DNA of 64,000 nucleotides from Pithys albifrons albifrons (GCF_047495875.1 NC_092462.1:36154523-36218522), one strand, 5' to 3'; numbered from the stretch's first letter, positions 1 through 10,060 are shown. Notes: generated by a model not told the origin, from the letters alone. Numbers and translations: made by a program.

Positions 1-818
1 CAGCTAATAATTTGGATCTGTGCAAACAATCTGAGCATTTTAATTATTTGTGGACACATATTTCAAAATGAACATTACTGTAGTGCTGGAAGATGCAGAT
101 CAGTTATAACATTAAAAAAAAAAAAGACCTCTTTTCCAAAAAGGAACATGACTATGAAAACCAAGACAAAACTTAGAAACAATTATCAGTGTGCCTGGTT
201 AGAAATGTTATTATTTTAAGAGGAAAAGTTAATATCTACATATAGGCCTATGCTTTTTTTCTCAGCTGCACTGCAAAAACTCAGTACAGAAATTGAGCTC
301 CACTAACTACTTGTAGGTATCTAGTCTACTGAACATGTGTATCATAAAATATTACTGATACGTTGCATCTGTGTCAACGTGATGAAAATACAAGGCTTGT
401 AGTATGGTCACAAAAATTACAACATGTAGAAAGAAACCTTTATACTGAAATGTCTCACTAACTTGAGGAAAAGCATATTCTGCTGAAAAGCTACTATGAC
501 ACTGAGGGTTAGGAAAAGAAAAATAATGAGCACAACTACCTTCTTAAGGTGAAACTTTTTATGAAAGTAATCGTTCCTAAGGTAAAACTTTTCCCAGGAA
601 CAGCCACTGTGACAGGGGCGCCAGTGCCACCCACAAAGACACCATGCTCCTTTGAAAAGTTGTGGCCGTAGCAATTATCTGACCTGAACCACTTAGAGTG
701 TAATCACAAAGGAGGCATCTGGGTCTCTCCAGCTTTAGCTCTAGAAGGATAGCTATCTTTCCTGTTAGCAAAATGCTTAGGGTCACCATGCTGAGAAGAT
801 ACTTAAAAACATTCTTAC
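1..818. other. DDX60 intron
   Basis: AT-rich sequence downstream of the 980–819 exon. A stretch near 547–695 is open in one minus-strand frame, but it matches nothing I know in DDX60. No repeat is recognised. Confidence 0.5.
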
Positions 819-980
819 TCTTGCTGATTTCACTCCATTAGCTTCGATGGGAGTATCTGCATCTCCCAGCATGGTGTTGTATATTTTTAATCCCACAGCA
901 CAAGCAAGAACACAGACCACACGGCGAATGTCAGATCCTCCGGGCCACAGTTGTTTCAACAAATGAATAGCCTGGCAAAC
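819..980 (-). CDS. DDX60: DDX60 coding exon, WP-GSDIRRV block
   Basis: This exon has 162 nt, 54 whole codons and phase 0 at both ends. It is bounded by an acceptor reading tgactacag and a donor reading gtaagaat. It encodes roughly residues 233–286 when counted from the ATG at 5283. The block WPGGSDIRRVVCVLAC corresponds to the conserved WPEGSDIRRVFCV stretch of mammalian DDX60. It joins in frame to the exon at 2447–2340. It is the last exon of the gene that I can recognise before the left edge. Confidence 0.92.
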
Positions 981-3900
981 CTGTAGTCACAACATCATGA
1001 ATAGCATAAATTATTGCCATAATTAAAAATAAAAAAAAGGACAACTCTTATGCTGCACAGAGTTACCTCAGAGAAGAGGGAAAAAAGGATTTAAAAACTG
1101 CAGAATGAAAAGCAGGCACAATCATTAGTAAAAATTGCACTTTTTTGTCATGTCCCTGAGGGCACCAACAGCCCTGACTGTCCCTGTCTGAACTCTGGAG
1201 CCTCCTCCCACCTTCCCAAGACCCCACCTCAGCCCCTTTCGGGCTGTCAGTCCTGCCCCAGCAATGCAGCAGCACTGCTGTCTCCAGCTCCTCATAGTCC
1301 TGCAGGCTGACAACCTGCAGGTGCCTGATGCCCAGGGCTGCAGCTATCCCCAGCTGTGCTGCTTTTGACTGGGACAGTGGCACAGGCCATGACTCACAGG
1401 CCCTGCCCTGCCCCACAGGAGACCTCCCACAGCCTGAGGGAGCAGCCCCTGCCCTTTCTGCATCCTGATGGGTTTCTGCTTCTGGGGTATTCAAATACTG
1501 ACTGTGCTTCAGAAAAAGATAATCATAATAAACACAGTAGCCAGGCTTTAAAATGCTGAGTAACACCATGTTTTTTCTGGGTGGAAAAAATCACCTTGCT
1601 AGACTAGTATCGCAACCACTGAAGTCTAAGGAAGCCTTGCTGTTGTTATCTGCAGGAGCAGAAGTAGGGTCACAACATGCATTATAACTTTATGCTCAGG
1701 AAAATGGAAAGAGTATATTAAGCATTAAGGGTGACTATGGAACCATAAAAATAGCAATTTTTTTGAAGTTAAAATATTGTAAAACCACTGCTTTAACCAT
1801 GCAAGCACAGATTCTTACAACTCTAATCAAGCTATTAAAAAAAATCCCAGATTGTGAATAGTCAACTGAGTATGCAAACCTTAGCAGCTGGAATAGTGAG
1901 GTCTAGATTTTGAGACATCTCCCTCCAAGAGAGGTTTCTGCCGACAGCAGCACTAACTCTGGCCCACTGCTGCTGCCATGAGGATGGGGCAATGGCCACA
2001 GTGCACCCAGAAGGTAGTAGCCGCAGCCCCCACAGTGGTTGAGGGTATAATTATACCACTGATGATGTTTCATACTCAGGGGGCTGGTTTCTACCTTCTT
2101 CAAGACAAAGGTTTTGCTCAGATGGAAATATCCCTTCAGTGACATCCCACTGATCAGCTTCCACCTGAATCATTCTACTACAGTAAACTCTGAAAAAGGA
2201 ACAGTTTCAAGCTGCTGTGAAGAGTGGTCACAGAGGAGACCTTCTCAGACCTGAGGAGTCATTTCAGGATAAGGAAGAGAGGTCCCAGTTCTGGTTAGGA
2301 AAAAAAAAAAAAGAAAAAGGATCAAAGAGGTCAAGTTACCTCTTTTTGTATGCTTTTCAGGTTCAGTTTGAGATGTTCATATAGACATATGAGCGGTTCT
2401 TTGTACCTGACTAGGTTTTCACAGGCGCATTGCAGATCTTGTTCATACTAAAAAATGCAGAAATCAAAGTTATGTGCAAAAGTCAATAGATACAGTGTAT
2501 TAGGGATTACTAGCCTCAACAAAAACCATTCAGATAGAAGTCAAATCTCAGCCTCCAAAAACAACTGAATAAATTTTTTAAAATCCCATCACTGGCCTAA
2601 ACGCTGGTCTTTGTCTGGTATATTATAATATAAGTGAACTAAGACAAATGATAGTGAAGGGAACGGCTGTATTAGGGACTATCATATCAAAAGGGAGAAA
2701 GAATGTGAAATGTGATTATAGAGAACAAGGCAGGAATTTGTCACCAATCACAAAGTTTACTTGTTACGGATTTCAAGACCAGTAGATCAAAAAAAAAAAA
2801 AAAAAGAAAATGACCCACATATCAATTCTTTAATTTTAATATGTAAATTAAAATACTCATATTCAGATATTTTAATAAATCTTCTAAGTAAAATTGACAT
2901 TGTTATTGCAAACCAACAACCAAGTGGTATATCTTACCTTTTGAAAAAACAGTCTGTGTTCATATGCATTCTGAACATGATATCCATAAACTCTAATGAT
3001 ATCATACTCCAGTCCTGAAGCAAGCACAACATTGATTTTCTTTGACAATGAATGAGCAATTAAAATAGACAAAAAGTCTCTTTGGCAAGGGGTCAGTCCT
3101 GTGTCAGATACAATGATGAAGTAAGGATAGCTTTCCTTCAGGAAAATCTCCCATTTGGATGACAAACAATTGAAAAATTCTGTATGAACAGTGATGCTTG
3201 TATTACGTCTGAGGTGTTCGATCAATGCAGTACGTAAGAAAAGAAAATGAGGATACTGAAAGTACATCTGTTCTGCATCCTGTGGGAAATAAAAACAATA
3301 AAATTATTCAGTTACATTTTTTGACACAATGAACAGTTTCCTAATCCTGATTAGCATCAAGCAGGTTGGTTTAGAAGCAATGCAATGGTTTAAGCAGGAA
3401 AAAAAAGTTATTTGTTCAGTACCTTGAAGAAAGTAATGACGTATTTTGCTCCTTTTTCAGTGAAATCCTGCAGAAAGCATTCAATTTGGTAGAAGAAGTT
3501 TAGATACTGTGTTTTCTTATCTATAAACATAAGTAGCATGGAATCCCCATCTATCACAAAGAATTCAGACTCAACAACGTCTTTTAACAGACTGACATAT
3601 CTGAAAGAAAAAGAAAATATATGTACATAACATTACTCCAAGAAAAGCTGGGGACATGGGAGAGAAGAAATTTGCTTACTAATACATTAAACATTAAATA
3701 TATAAATTAAATCAATACCAAATCATCTGTTGGATCTAACTCCTAAATAGCTTGCAATCCTGTCAATTACTGAATGTATTAGCAATTGTCTCCTTTACAA
3801 TTCCAGATACTTTTGTAGCATCTGAGTTTTTTGGTGAGTTATGCAGCACCCCTTGCCCATGTCTGCTTGTCCAGGAAGTGTTATCTCTTCTAAAAGAAGT

Positions 3901-6179
3901 ACCCTACCAGGAGATAGTCACAAAATATATTTTGAGAGACACTCTGCCTGAGTTTTCTGCTAAGAAAAGTGAGTTATCAACAACTATTATGACAATAACA
4001 ACTACGTCTGTCATCCAAGGAATGTCTATTGCAGAAAAATACCTTAGCAGCACATGCAATCCAATCACAATACATTCCTTCAAGTTACTAAAGAATTAAA
4101 AAAATTCTGCATCTGGTTCCTATTTCAGATGAGTTGATAAAATTTTCATTCGTGAATTTTAGGTCAAAATTTACACAAATCCCTTGCACCTGAAGATGGC
4201 AAGTATAAGCATTAGTTTTTAATATATTTTAGGAATTGACAGCATTCTTCAGCCTTCAAGAATCCATGAGAATCAAGCGCCATGATATGTTACCCAGGAC
4301 GGACCAAGGAGTCAGAACAACTTTTGTACATTCATAGGGAGAGAGACAAACCCTTCTAGTAAAGGTTCTCTGCTATCATGTTTGTCTATTACATACTACA
4401 TTGTTTATTATATATTACAGTGCTAATGTATAGTATGAGAATATCCCTACTCTCATAGTACAAATGTGCTTTTTTTCTTCAAAGCTGTCAAAAATGCCAG
4501 ATACTCACCTTAGTTCCATACCTGAGAAGACCTAGCTTTCCTTTCTAGTGGGGATCAACAGCCTCTGGTTCACAGTCCCAGTTTGCTATCTGATGCAATG
4601 AGTAGCCTTCCATGAACAAAAACTTCTGTCTTACACATTCAAATTGTCTACCTGTAATATTAATCTCTTATGTGAGCTAAAGAGTCCAGAGGACACACTT
4701 CATCATCAATGTGAATGGCAATACTGCTAATTCTTTCCCATGTCAAGCAGGGAAAGGAATCCAAATCTGGAGAAGCAGAAGATCATGCATGAGAGTTGAC
4801 ATGCAAAACAACAGAAGGTATATTTGAAAATGAAAATTTTGTAGGCAAACTGCTTTAGATGAAGTAAAAGTAGTAGCCTTAAAACATGTGAGGAAAAGCA
4901 CTCAAAAAAGCATGACAAAGAATTTGAAAATAATGAATTGCAATAGTTAAAATTGTAGATCAGTTCCCAAAACATGCAGACAATCACCTACTCTTTGGGC
5001 AGACTTTCTATTATACTAGGAATCTTCCTTCATGTGTCTGGAGGACATATGAAATTGTAAGCATGCCTTATGTCGCCAGGTTTACCACAAACCTAGGTGA
5101 TAAGCATATAGCTTCTTTCTCTAAGGTGTGTTGCACTGTGAGGTCTATTTAGTTCAAAGAAACTATTTTTATTACCATTTATTGCACTTTTTTCCACAAA
5201 TCCCACTGTACTTACTGAGCTTTTGATAGGAACGTCCAAATGTTTAGCCTCAAGCACTTCAGAAATCCAAGATATTTTCTCATGTCTAAAATAATCACAT
5301 AAATGGTTATTGACAGAAACATACAACCATAACTCCTCAATTAATTACAAACGAGCCAAATTTTAAGATAATGCAACAAAAGCCACAGAGCTCATGCTAC
5401 TAACAGCTCCTCACCAGGTCTTTGCGATTCATGTTCATGCTGGACTGTAGGGGTGCCTGTGAGTGCCTCCCTTAAGGTAACCAGTTTAGAGTTCTCCCTT
5501 AAAGAGAGCTACCCGTAGTGTGTGTGCATGGTCCTGTGACCAATGAGAGGCTTTGGTGAACGTGAGGTGAATGGGCTAGCCAATAACGTCATGCCATGTT
5601 GGATGTGAGAGGATATAAAAGGTGTGGGTGTTACTGAGAATATAGCTACTTCTACTATGACTACTACTTCTACTACTACTATGAGCTACGAGGAAACTGT
5701 GAAACTGTCTTGAATAAACTCTTGTAAGCTTTCTGATCAAAAGCCTTCTGATGCCTGCTGTGTCTGAGCTCTTCTGACCGTCATTCACACTGCCCCCTTA
5801 CTCGGGACTAAGGGCTACGCCAATAAATGGCGACCCCCAACATACCCCGACACTGGACAATTCTGAAATCTTTGTCTTCAGTTTGTGATGGTTGCTGTGT
5901 CACTTCTTCAATGGTACTGGTATCTATGTCTTTGACTTCTTTTTCTCTATCCTCCTCTTCCTTAAACATCCGAAGAACAGTGGTTTCCATTTTGTTACTG
6001 ATCTTATGCATCTCATCACTGTCACTTGTACTCCCTCCGTCTTCATCTTCCTTTGTTGCAATGAAGCCTATTTTCTTATGGCCACTACACCCACTGCCAT
6101 TACTCTCATTTGCATCTACATGAACAACTTTCTTGAAATTATCTTCTGCAGAATCCATCACAGATCTTGATTCTGGCAT
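819..6179 (-). CDS. DDX60: DDX60, 5' coding part of the gene (six predicted coding exons; continues past the left edge)
   Basis: DDX60 is a cytoplasmic, interferon-induced DExD/H-box helicase of the SKI2-like group, linked to RIG-I-type antiviral signalling and viral RNA decay. Four consecutive exons here match the N-terminal, pre-helicase region of vertebrate DDX60, with blocks such as VESEFF-IDGDS, ESYPYF-IV and WP-GSDIRRV in the right order. The exons are joined by consensus splice sites and their phases agree throughout. The helicase core (DEVH box) lies beyond the left edge. Exon order from 5' to 3' is 6194–5415, 5285–5216, 3600–3423, 3279–2938, 2447–2340 and 980–819. PALLD follows on the plus strand, as in other amniotes. 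The acidic first coding exon is broken by a solo LTR. The second coding exon holds an ATG that lines up with the start of the mammalian protein, so the gene may still make a mammalian-like product. Confidence 0.92.
981..2339. other. DDX60 intron with a GC-richer patch at about 1140–1480
   Basis: The patch supports overlapping open frames on both strands but has no recognisable protein similarity and no splice support. The remainder is ordinary AT-rich intron. Confidence 0.5.
2340..2447 (-). CDS. DDX60: DDX60 coding exon
   Basis: This 108-nt exon has 36 codons, phase 0 at both ends, an acceptor after tttttag and a donor gtaact. Its peptide (YEQDLQCACENLVRYKEP and following residues, about 197–232) aligns with the mammalian segment between the Rossmann-like N-terminal region and the WP-GSDIRRV block. 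Identity is low, but length and position fit exactly. Its end, SIQKE, joins directly to the next exon as in the mammalian ITEEA junction. Confidence 0.85.
2938..3279 (-). CDS. DDX60: DDX60 coding exon, ESYPYF-IV block
   Basis: This 342-nt exon has 114 codons, phase 0 at both ends, an acceptor after tttcccacag and a donor gtaagat. It encodes about residues 83–196. Conserved blocks are YPHFLFLRTALIEHLRRNT, LKESYPYFIIVSD and KKINVVLASG. These match the N-terminal region of vertebrate DDX60, which has no catalytic motif of its own. This is the strongest single piece of evidence for the gene call. Confidence 0.95.
3423..3600 (-). CDS. DDX60: DDX60 coding exon, VESEFF-IDGDS block
   Basis: This 178-nt exon begins with one base that completes a split codon and then has 59 codons. 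The acceptor is a strong pyrimidine tract ending ctttcag and the donor is gtactg. The peptide contains VVESEFFVIDGDSMLL and ends AKYVITFFK. It aligns with the mammalian residues beginning EYSSLFNDFVESEFF. The gtactg donor is not the ideal gtaag form, but the position agrees with the mammalian exon end at FFK. Confidence 0.94.
3601..5215. other. DDX60 intron
   Basis: AT-rich sequence between two phase-compatible coding exons. A plus-strand open frame at 3752–4099 shows no known motif and is taken as chance. Confidence 0.6.
5216..5285 (-). CDS. DDX60: DDX60 coding exon carrying the mammalian-like start ATG (5283–5281)
   Basis: This 70-nt exon lies between an acceptor reading gattattttag and a donor gtaagtac. 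Only the frame that starts at the ATG near its 5' end is compatible with the next exon. It leaves two bases (CA) that join the single base of the 3600 exon. It then reads SKAQYVSLL where mammalian proteins read PKAEYSSLF. The distance from this ATG to the conserved tyrosine (about 23 residues) is close to that in human DDX60 (about 25). The ATG is therefore a credible start even if the upstream acidic exon is disabled. A second open frame in the exon fails on phase. Confidence 0.8.
5440..5445. repeat. Target-site duplication, left copy (CTGGAC)
   Basis: These six bases repeat exactly at 5853–5858 on the other side of the solo LTR. They prove a simple insertion into pre-existing exon sequence. 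Confidence 0.9.
5446..5852 (+). mobile_element. Solo LTR inserted in the acidic DDX60 exon
   Basis: The element begins TGTAGGGG and ends CCCCGACA, near-perfect inverted termini. It is flanked by a perfect 6-bp duplication CTGGAC at 5440–5445 and 5853–5858. It contains two CCAAT boxes (about 5540 and 5580), a TATA box at 5613–5620, a CTA-rich triplet tract at about 5645–5690 and AATAAA signals at 5713–5718 and 5822–5827. No internal retroviral sequence is present, so it is a solo LTR. The 6-bp duplication is typical of class II (ERVK or alpha/beta-like) elements. Its promoter reads on the plus strand, antisense to DDX60. Confidence 0.92.
5853..5858. repeat. Target-site duplication, right copy (CTGGAC)
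   Basis: Partner of the left copy at 5440–5445. On the minus strand it encodes the Val-Gln codons at the break in the acidic DDX60 frame. Confidence 0.9.
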
Positions 6180-6194
6180 CCAAATAAGAAAACT

Positions 6195-7449
6195 CTGAGG
6201 AATGAAGAGGTAATTTTCAGGAAATATTGCATGCTCTGCAGCTTTAACCATTAAATTACCTATTTTTTAATCACACTGGAATAAATATTAAGAAAAATCA
6301 GGAAGCATTTTGTGAACATCCCTGAGAGACATATTTTCATTTTAAAAACAATAAATATTTTTATGAACAACAAAGAAAACATCACTTTTGTATTTCTTAA
6401 AATGTACTAAAGAGGAGCATTACATAATCGTTTTGCATTTTCCATGAAGAGACCCTTGGGTACATTAGATGGAATTTGCTGTATTAGCTATGGCTGCATG
6501 GCACATTCTAAGGAAATGATTCATCTTTCCGGATTCAAGTAACTTGTACCCACATTGTTGATGCTAGTCCAGTCACAAGTACACATGCCACAACATCCTC
6601 ATTGCATGATGGGAGCAATCACGGTTTGGTATCAATCTTAGTTTGTAATTCAGTTTTACCTTTTCTCTTCTTTTTTCTTCTCGAAGGGTCTTTTCCTGAC
6701 TTCTTGAGTGAGCATTGAACTGTAAGGCTTAGGGTAACTCCCCACTTCGCGAGCTTACAATGTTCAGTTCCTTTGAGCTAAAGAACAAACAAGCAGCTTG
6801 GGATAACATTGCACAGTCCCTTCAATTTTCTCTAGTTTCCACTCAGGTGACAGCCTCAGGCAGTACTTATAGTTGCAACAGTCACACAATCAATCAGGTT
6901 GGAAAAGATCTCTGAAATCATCAAGTACAACCTATATTCATATGCCTTAGATATGGCTACCCTTCATTTTCCTGAGACTATAAAAGGACTATATGATCTT
7001 TAGATGTCATATTTAGTCTTACAGCTTTTCTTAAAACCTTTCTTAAAAATAATAAAAGAAAGTTTCAGATTTCACAAACACAAAACTAAGCCCGTTTTCT
7101 TTTGTTTTCACCTTCCATTAGTATAAACTCCTCGCAGAAGTTGCAGAAAAATGAAACAAAACTACATTTTTTTAATCTACTTGTAAAATACTGTGCACAG
7201 TGTGCTATATTGCAGGGGTGTGCTTAAGGTAACTTGAACTGTAATACCCACTTTCACCAAATGTCAGCTGTTCATACAGCTACACAAAATCACCTTCTGT
7301 GTACCTGCACACATACTTTTTGTGAAAGCAGCAATAAACGTGAGACTTTTCTCCATGTCGTTATCAAAATTGGAAAAGTTACATCAAAGGCTTCGGTACA
7401 CTATGCTGGGGTGAATCATGTATTTCTGCATGCTGAAATTGTCACTTAC
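6195..7449. other. DDX60 5' intron with a short CR1 remnant
   Basis: Mostly unique AT-rich sequence. At about 6893–6950 there is a decayed CR1 3' end on the minus strand, recognisable from the 'ggttggaaaagatctctgaa' and 'atcatcaagt' words. Confidence 0.5.
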
Positions 7450-7506
7450 CTAGAAAATGGCCATCACTACTTCAGCAATCTTCTGAGCAAGAGCGCCTTT
7501 TCGTGT
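7450..7506 (-). other. DDX60: Predicted DDX60 5'UTR exon with a four-codon uORF
   Basis: A 57-nt segment lies between a strong acceptor (ttacattttcag) and a near-consensus donor (CTAG/gtaagtg). All three frames contain a stop, so it is noncoding. The minus strand carries ATG GCC ATT TTC TAG at the very end of the exon. The TAG is in frame with, and just before, the ATG at 6179 in the next exon. This defines the upstream limit of the acidic reading frame. Confidence 0.6.
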
Positions 7507-7829
7507 CTGAAAATGTAAAGTCAGCCATTCAAAGAAAGAAAAGCTGTATCTGTACATACTCATGTATGAACTACTATATTCCTTCTAGAAAGAAAACAAA
7601 CAAGGCTTAAATATTTTGCTACTTCATACTTTTCTGCAGTGCACACACTGGCATCTGGGGTGCCTGGGGCTACAGTGCGGGCAGAGGAAAACAGATGACT
7701 TTGACACCCTGCCAGGGCTCCTGTTCCCCCTTCACCCTGCGAGGATCTCCCTAGTCCTCACAAAGTCCCAGGTGTTCGTTCCTCCCCAGCATGCTGTCCA
7801 GTCCTAAACCAAATCTAAACCCCCTTTTA

Positions 7830-7862
7830 CCCCAAACCCCAATCCCCAAACCCCAATCCCCC
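7830..7862 (-). other. G-quadruplex-capable tract downstream of the DDX60 promoter
   Basis: On the minus strand five G runs (G5, G4, G4, G4, G4) alternate with 3-nt loops ATT and TTT. A further G5 run lies at 7824–7820. This fits a strict intramolecular quadruplex. It lies on the non-template strand for DDX60, close to the expected transcription start. Confidence 0.7.
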
Positions 7863-8077
7863 GCTCCCAGCACAGGACTACACCCAGCCACGACCCACTC
7901 AGAACTAACCCCAGGCCCAGATTCAGTCCCAGACCCCACTCCAAAGGCAAATCCAGCCACAAGCTGTAGGCAAGCCCCGACTGGCACAAGTCCTGCTGCC
8001 GCGGATGCTCCGCACCCGGCCCGGCCCCGCCTCTGAGGTGCCTGCGGCGGCACCGCCGGCCCCGCCCGGCTCGACAG

Positions 8078-8089
8078 CTTTCGGTTTCC
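8078..8089 (-). promoter_or_regulatory. ISRE (interferon-stimulated response element)
   Basis: The minus strand reads GGAAACCGAAAG, a match to the core GAAANNGAAA bound by ISGF3 and IRF factors. It sits in the CpG-rich DDX60 promoter. Confidence 0.75.
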
Positions 8090-8118
8090 ATTCCCGAGGG
8101 AACCTGCCAGCGAGTTTT

Positions 8119-8132
8119 GGTTTCATTTCTGC
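8119..8132 (-). promoter_or_regulatory. Second IRF-like site
   Basis: The minus strand reads GCAGAAATGAAACC. It contains AANNGAAA, the general IRF recognition core, but the GAAA repeats are one base apart instead of two. It is therefore weaker than a full ISRE. It lies about 40 bp upstream of the main ISRE on the DDX60 strand. Confidence 0.5.
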
Positions 8133-8339
8133 GGCCCGGGAAGAGCTGCGAGTTTAAATACCATCAGGTTATGCTTTTTCGGTCAAGACGGCTTCAGCGA
8201 ATGGTCCTAGAGACGTTCAGCTTGCATTGCTTAAGCGTATTGTTAATACAGGTTGCATATACATTGAAGAAAACACTAATTCCTATTTCTGCCCCTTTAG
8301 TCACTACAATCTATTTTCGTACCAGTCTCGTTTCTTAAA

Positions 8340-9150
8340 GTAGGAAATTCCATACAAAAATTGACTTAAGAGATACACTCTGCACACCTTTTTAGCATTT
8401 CCTTTTTAGCAAATCCTTTAACAGTAACACTACTGGTCCCCTATCAGTTTAAAATAGTGAAGCTGTAATTTGCAAAAGCATCTGGCTACCCAATATTATT
8501 GAAATAACATTTAGGAAACCGGAGTTTACATATCCAATTGTCTTGGCAAGAAGTGAAAAGCCCTGCTTCTCCTTGGATCAGACACTGGGGCAGGATACAG
8601 CACCAAAAACTGCTGGGGTTACATATGTAACCAAACTCCCCAAGACTCCAGGTCAGTCTTGCAACAGCCTCCCTTGCAGACATGACACTTTCCATGTAAG
8701 CACATCAAAGGTCTTTCCCACTCTCTATTTTCTACCTGTATAATATTCCAGAAATTCATGAGACTGATATATTTTACAGCGCAGTGACACACCTGCAGTC
8801 CTCCAGCATATCAGAATTGTTTTGTTTAACTAGCCAAGATAAGCATCTGCTCCCTCCTCTCAGCAAGTTTCCCTTTTCTTTGATAGGTAGAAATCTGGAA
8901 AACAATTGGAACTCTTTACTTCCTTTGCTCAAATTAAATGAAAAATGATCTTTCCCCCAGTGCTTCAACAAATTTTTAGTATAACTTAGGTCTTGAAGAT
9001 GGACCTTTAAACTCAAGTCTCCATCCTTTTGAGAGATGCATTTGGTTCAGGAAAGTGTACTTTAGGTTTGCTATTTACTCCTTTCTTGAGGAAGCTGGTG
9101 CCATCTCCATGAAAAATACTTAAGGAAGAGTAAAAAAACACTCAAGCATA
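8340..9150. other. Intergenic sequence upstream of DDX60
   Basis: Nothing beyond short chance open frames is seen here. Confidence 0.4.
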
Positions 9151-9159
9151 GGAGTGAGG

Positions 9160-9678
9160 AGTCTGATAACAAGAAAAGGTAACGATGACTTAGTTGACGC
9201 ACCTTGCCCTGCTGAGTTGGAAGGAGATAATAAGCCTAATATTTGTTCTGCCTATTTTGCTGAAATACACTGTACAAACACTAGTTAATAATTTGTTCTG
9301 TTTTAGTTACCTGGACCAAAGTCTTTGGACCAAAGTCTTCTCATTATAGAAAATATTGAGTATTATACAAGAGACCACTGGGCTATGAATCAGATAACTT
9401 AGATGTTTAAACTAGATATAGGGAGCTTAGAGCCAGGACTTTGTATGCTTGAAGCAGCTAAATCAGCAAACACAGAAAAGTAAAGAATTTGTTAATATGT
9501 ATAATTCAGTGTTGTAACCATGCCTCTAGAATGTATAAAATGGCTTGCTTTGCATCCTCAAGTTGGGCTAGTGTGTCCAGCAAGAGCTGGCTAGCTCCTG
9601 GTGCCACAATAAATATCTTTGCTGCTTTAAGATAAATTGTCTATAAGCAGTTCCTTATTCTGAGGTTTCTCGACTTCA
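9160..9678 (+). mobile_element. LTR-like element with TATA box and polyadenylation signal (left end uncertain)
   Basis: The right part has the layout of an LTR: TATAAAA at 9534–9540, AATAAA at 9608–9613 and a downstream segment ending near TTCTCGACTTCA at 9678. The left boundary is a guess. The following 9680–10060 looks like decayed ERV leader sequence. Confidence 0.45.
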
Positions 9679-9679
9679 A

Positions 9680-10060
9680 GTTGGGGGGAAAGAAAAAAGG
9701 AAAAAAAGCAAGAAACACTAGTGCAAACACAGAAGTTTAGTACCCCCATGAAGGAACCTCTGCTGGAACAGGGAGTTATGGTTTGAAAGAAGCACAGCCT
9801 GTGGAAAGCTCACAATGGAGGAGACTTATTCTGAAGGGCTGCAGCCCATGGAGTCAACTCACAGTGGAGAAGATGTAACATGTCAAAAAAACCCTGTTAT
9901 GTCCTGACTAACTCTTGCAACCCTCATCCTCCCCTCTACTGCACAGGGGATGGGAAAGGGTTAGAGGAGTCAGGAATGAAGTGAAGTTGTCCTGAACAGA
10001 GGCAGGGGGAACACAATGCAAAAAGTTGTTTAAAATTTTATTTTTGTTTCTCACTAACAA
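9680..10060 (+). mobile_element. Decayed ERV internal (leader) fragment
   Basis: This stretch contains short imperfect repeats around 'ctgtggaaagctcacaatgg' and 'tgcagcccatggagtcaact'. In style they resemble the repeated leader segments at 59380–59600. It follows an LTR-like element and has no open coding frame. The assignment to an ERVL-type leader is an inference. Confidence 0.35.

Larger units (their letters stand above)
5415..6194 (-). pseudogene. DDX60: Acidic upstream coding exon of DDX60, interrupted by a solo LTR
   Basis: The exon starts after a good acceptor (cttcattcctcag) and ends at a gtgagg donor. The frame from ATG 6179–6177 (or 6158–6156) is rich in Asp, Glu, Lys and Ser and runs 109 codons to the LTR junction at 5853. 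With the LTR and one 6-bp duplicate ignored, the same frame continues eight more codons to the donor. It then joins in phase to the next exon (split G/AC codon). As it stands, translation enters the LTR and stops at 5810–5808, giving about 123 residues. Mammalian DDX60 lacks this acidic segment as far as I know, so it is a lineage-specific extension or an alternative 5' exon (inference). Confidence 0.65.
7975..8150 (-). promoter_or_regulatory. DDX60: CpG-rich promoter region of DDX60
   Basis: This stretch is GC-rich and CpG-dense, unlike the AT-rich sequence around it. It lies just upstream (on the minus strand) of the first predicted DDX60 exon. It contains an ISRE-type element and a second IRF-like element, as expected for an interferon-stimulated gene. 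The transcription start and first donor were not resolved. Candidate donors are seen on the minus strand around 7760 and 7935. Confidence 0.7.

Noticed and set aside
547..695. Open minus-strand segment with an acceptor-like and donor-like boundary near the left edge
   Set aside because: About 48 codons open by chance is not rare, and the peptide does not match the next expected DDX60 region.
1063..1569. 168-codon minus-strand open frame in a GC-richer patch
   Set aside because: No known motif or splice support, and overlapping frames on the other strand are equally open. It lies within a DDX60 intron.
3752..4099. 115-codon plus-strand open frame
   Set aside because: It lies inside a well-supported DDX60 intron, with no similarity or coding signs.
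5216..5285. Alternative frame of the 70-nt DDX60 exon (reading ISWISEVLEAKHLD)
   Set aside because: It looks protein-like but gives a stop soon after joining the 3600 exon. Only the ATG frame fits the phase.
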